This document shows, piece by piece, positions 62,198 to 64,000 of a DNA stretch of 64,000 nucleotides. The DNA comes from Straminergon stramineum. Lineage: Eukaryota; Streptophyta; Bryopsida; Hypnales; Calliergonaceae. The notes below the pieces were generated by a model that ran no database searches, had not been told where the DNA came from, and saw nothing but the letters and a program-made list of their open reading frames with translations. The first letter of the stretch is position 1. The number at the start of each line of letters is the position of its first letter. The position numbers and the translations under genes were made by a program. The stretch spans positions 20,548,019 through 20,612,018 of the forward strand of contig OY987270.1 of NCBI GenBank assembly GCA_963920665.1. Reading direction: 5' to 3'.

Positions 62198-63400
62198 GCA
62201 TCACCTCACAGGTGCATCTTGCTATGAGAAAACCTAGTGTGGTATTCCACCCCCATGAGCACGATCCATTTGAACTTTTCAGCAGCAGTAGTTTGCTGTG
62301 TCTTGCTGCCAAAATTCAGCTAAGATACATTTAGAGAAGTGGGGTAGTGGTTGAGCAAAATCGACCATGGAGGGAACTAACATTCTAGAATGTTTACAGG
62401 TATAATTAGTTTATAATTGCAAGAGCTCCAATTCGCACAGGTTGAAAGCTCCACAGCCAATTCAGGACCAAGATGATTTCCTCTTTGTACCTACATGTTC
62501 TCCTTCAATGCTACTGCTGGTGGAGGGGTGAAGCCGGATCCTATTTGTAATTGACCGAATTCAAAGCTTTTCTCACTTGTATCTCACTTCAGGGAAGCGC
62601 TTGCTATCTGGGTCCATGTGCCCTAGTTAGAAGAGCCATTCCCGACAGAAGAGGAATTATTCTGTCTCTAAGACCAAGGTGTATTTAACGAGTCTAATTG
62701 TGGGTAGTTGTACTGTACAATACATGGAAAACCACATGAACTCAGGTATGGCAAGTGCTACTCTTAGAAACTGGTGCTCTTGTTCTACCACTTGTACGTT
62801 TGTTATTTCTTACATTTGTTATTGCTCTGCTTTAGCTTTCGTACATTTGTTGTGTTGGTCGTTTGCACTAATGCTTGCAGAAAGTACATCCATAGAAAAA
62901 CTCATCTCTACCCTTGATATCCTAATAAACTCTTCAGTCACACCAACCTAAGGTCTGGAGTTTTTCTCCTACTTTATCACAGAGCAGCATTTACTCGTTT
63001 TAGAGGTTCGGCAAGCAAATGTTTTGAAGCATTTTTGAAATTTTTATGTTTTTTTCTGGGTTCAAAGCGAACACTATTCACTATGTCCAGTTGCACAATG
63101 TGTTGAGCTACCGTACTTAACTCATTCATACCATAAAAAGAAGTATGCTTGGTCATTTGGCTGTGCTCATCTACAGTAAAATACTATTGAGATCTCGAAA
63201 GTCGAAACACACTTCCTCAGTCCCACATTGCAAAATTAGTAAACATCGACCAATACTTTGCACATGTGTAGCAATTTCCTGGTAAACAAAGATTTGTTGC
63301 CACGGCGAGAACCACGCACCCAAACCCCGTCGGTAAGAGTGGACCACGCTTCATTTGACCGGTTATACCCGGTCGCCACGCTTTTCCAAGTGACCGGGTG
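62198..63400. other. 3' flank of the cpSRP43 gene
   Basis: Probably 3' untranslated region and spacer. A 90-codon frame at 62679-62951 has hydrophobic stretches but no recognisable domain and is not called. Confidence 0.4.
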
Positions 63401-64000
63401 ACCTTCTCCTCTCCCAGAATACAGTAGGCCGAATTCACAATTCAGACGTCACTACAGCCACGTGTTCGGTGTTTAGATCGAGACTCTCTTGCATTTTCAT
63501 TTGCTCCCCAATCTTTGGAGCTTCGAGTGCATTACAAGACCTCGGTAACATAAGTTTAGGGTTTAGATCTGGCTCAGTAATGTCTCTCGTGTGGTGAGTG
63601 GCGTCCATTTGAATGTGGGCTTTTGCTATTGCGAAGTGAAAGGCTTACACTCCATTTCTGGTGTAGATCTAGCCAATAAAGAGTTGCAACGAAGCGGATT
63701 GAGAAGGATTGCCCTTTGAAGAATTGCAATGGCTCGGAGTTTAGTACTTGGCGGGTGTGCGAGCTAGGTCAAGCACTGCTATTGACCTCGATCAGGAGTT
63801 TTTCGTGTGAAATTTGGATGTGTGCGTGTTTGGGAGCAATTTGTTGAAGTTGATCAGAAGCTTTCTTATCGACTTGTGGAGAAGTATTCGGGAACGATGA
63901 GCTGGTGAGAGAGTTTGATTTCAGCGGCCCAAGCTCCTCCCCTCAATCTGGGAGGAAAAAGCTTGTGTGGTCTCTCTCATCTGTCTTACTAGTTGAGTCA
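63401..64000 (+). promoter_or_regulatory. Likely promoter and leader of a gene beyond the window
   Basis: Base composition is gene-island-like and pyrimidine-rich tracts are frequent (TCTCTCATCTG near the end). No coding exon is identified before the window ends. It resembles the leaders seen before the other plus-strand genes. Confidence 0.3.

Overview
This is nuclear DNA of a land plant. Spliced genes with GT..AG introns of about 100-1200 bp sit in two gene islands, separated by a long AT-rich, repeat-filled stretch. A chloroplast SRP43 homologue (cpSRP43/CAO) makes it a green plant. The gene set and the contrast between gene islands and AT-rich spacer suggest a seed-free plant such as a moss, but that is inference; no marker in the window settles the species.

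Left island (about 1-21.4 kb). A complete HAD-type 5'-nucleotidase-domain gene lies on the minus strand (1176-5402, possibly from 5691). Its first intron holds a 58-bp tandem repeat and its upstream region a 69-bp tandem repeat. After a repeat-rich gap comes a nine-exon plus-strand gene (17650-21369) for a small multi-pass membrane protein of the peptidase M50B-like family, with an HEASH motif.

Central repeat region (about 21.4-43 kb, plus 7-16.4 kb). I recognise no intact gene here. The region holds many non-autonomous elements that begin and end at TTAA with inverted CCCCTAAAGGACC-like ends (piggyBac-like architecture), two foldback elements of about 1.1 kb with arms of about 500 bp, several short terminal-inverted-repeat elements, and tandem repeats. 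At 24.2-25.95 kb three elements are nested, and two related copies elsewhere in the window supply the empty site.

Right island (about 43-64 kb). It holds a 967-residue coiled-coil protein with a C-terminal tail anchor (WIT-like, plus), a minus-strand gene with a Myb/SANT-like domain that may have extra in-phase upstream exons, a Tim17/Tim22/Tim23-family gene (plus), and the cpSRP43 gene (plus; three chromodomains and ankyrin repeats). A cluster of TTAA elements ends about 250 bp upstream of the cpSRP43 start codon. The last 0.6 kb looks like the leader of a further gene beyond the window.

The genes are ordinary single housekeeping or organelle genes that do not form a shared pathway. The most notable content is the TTAA transposon family and the foldback elements.
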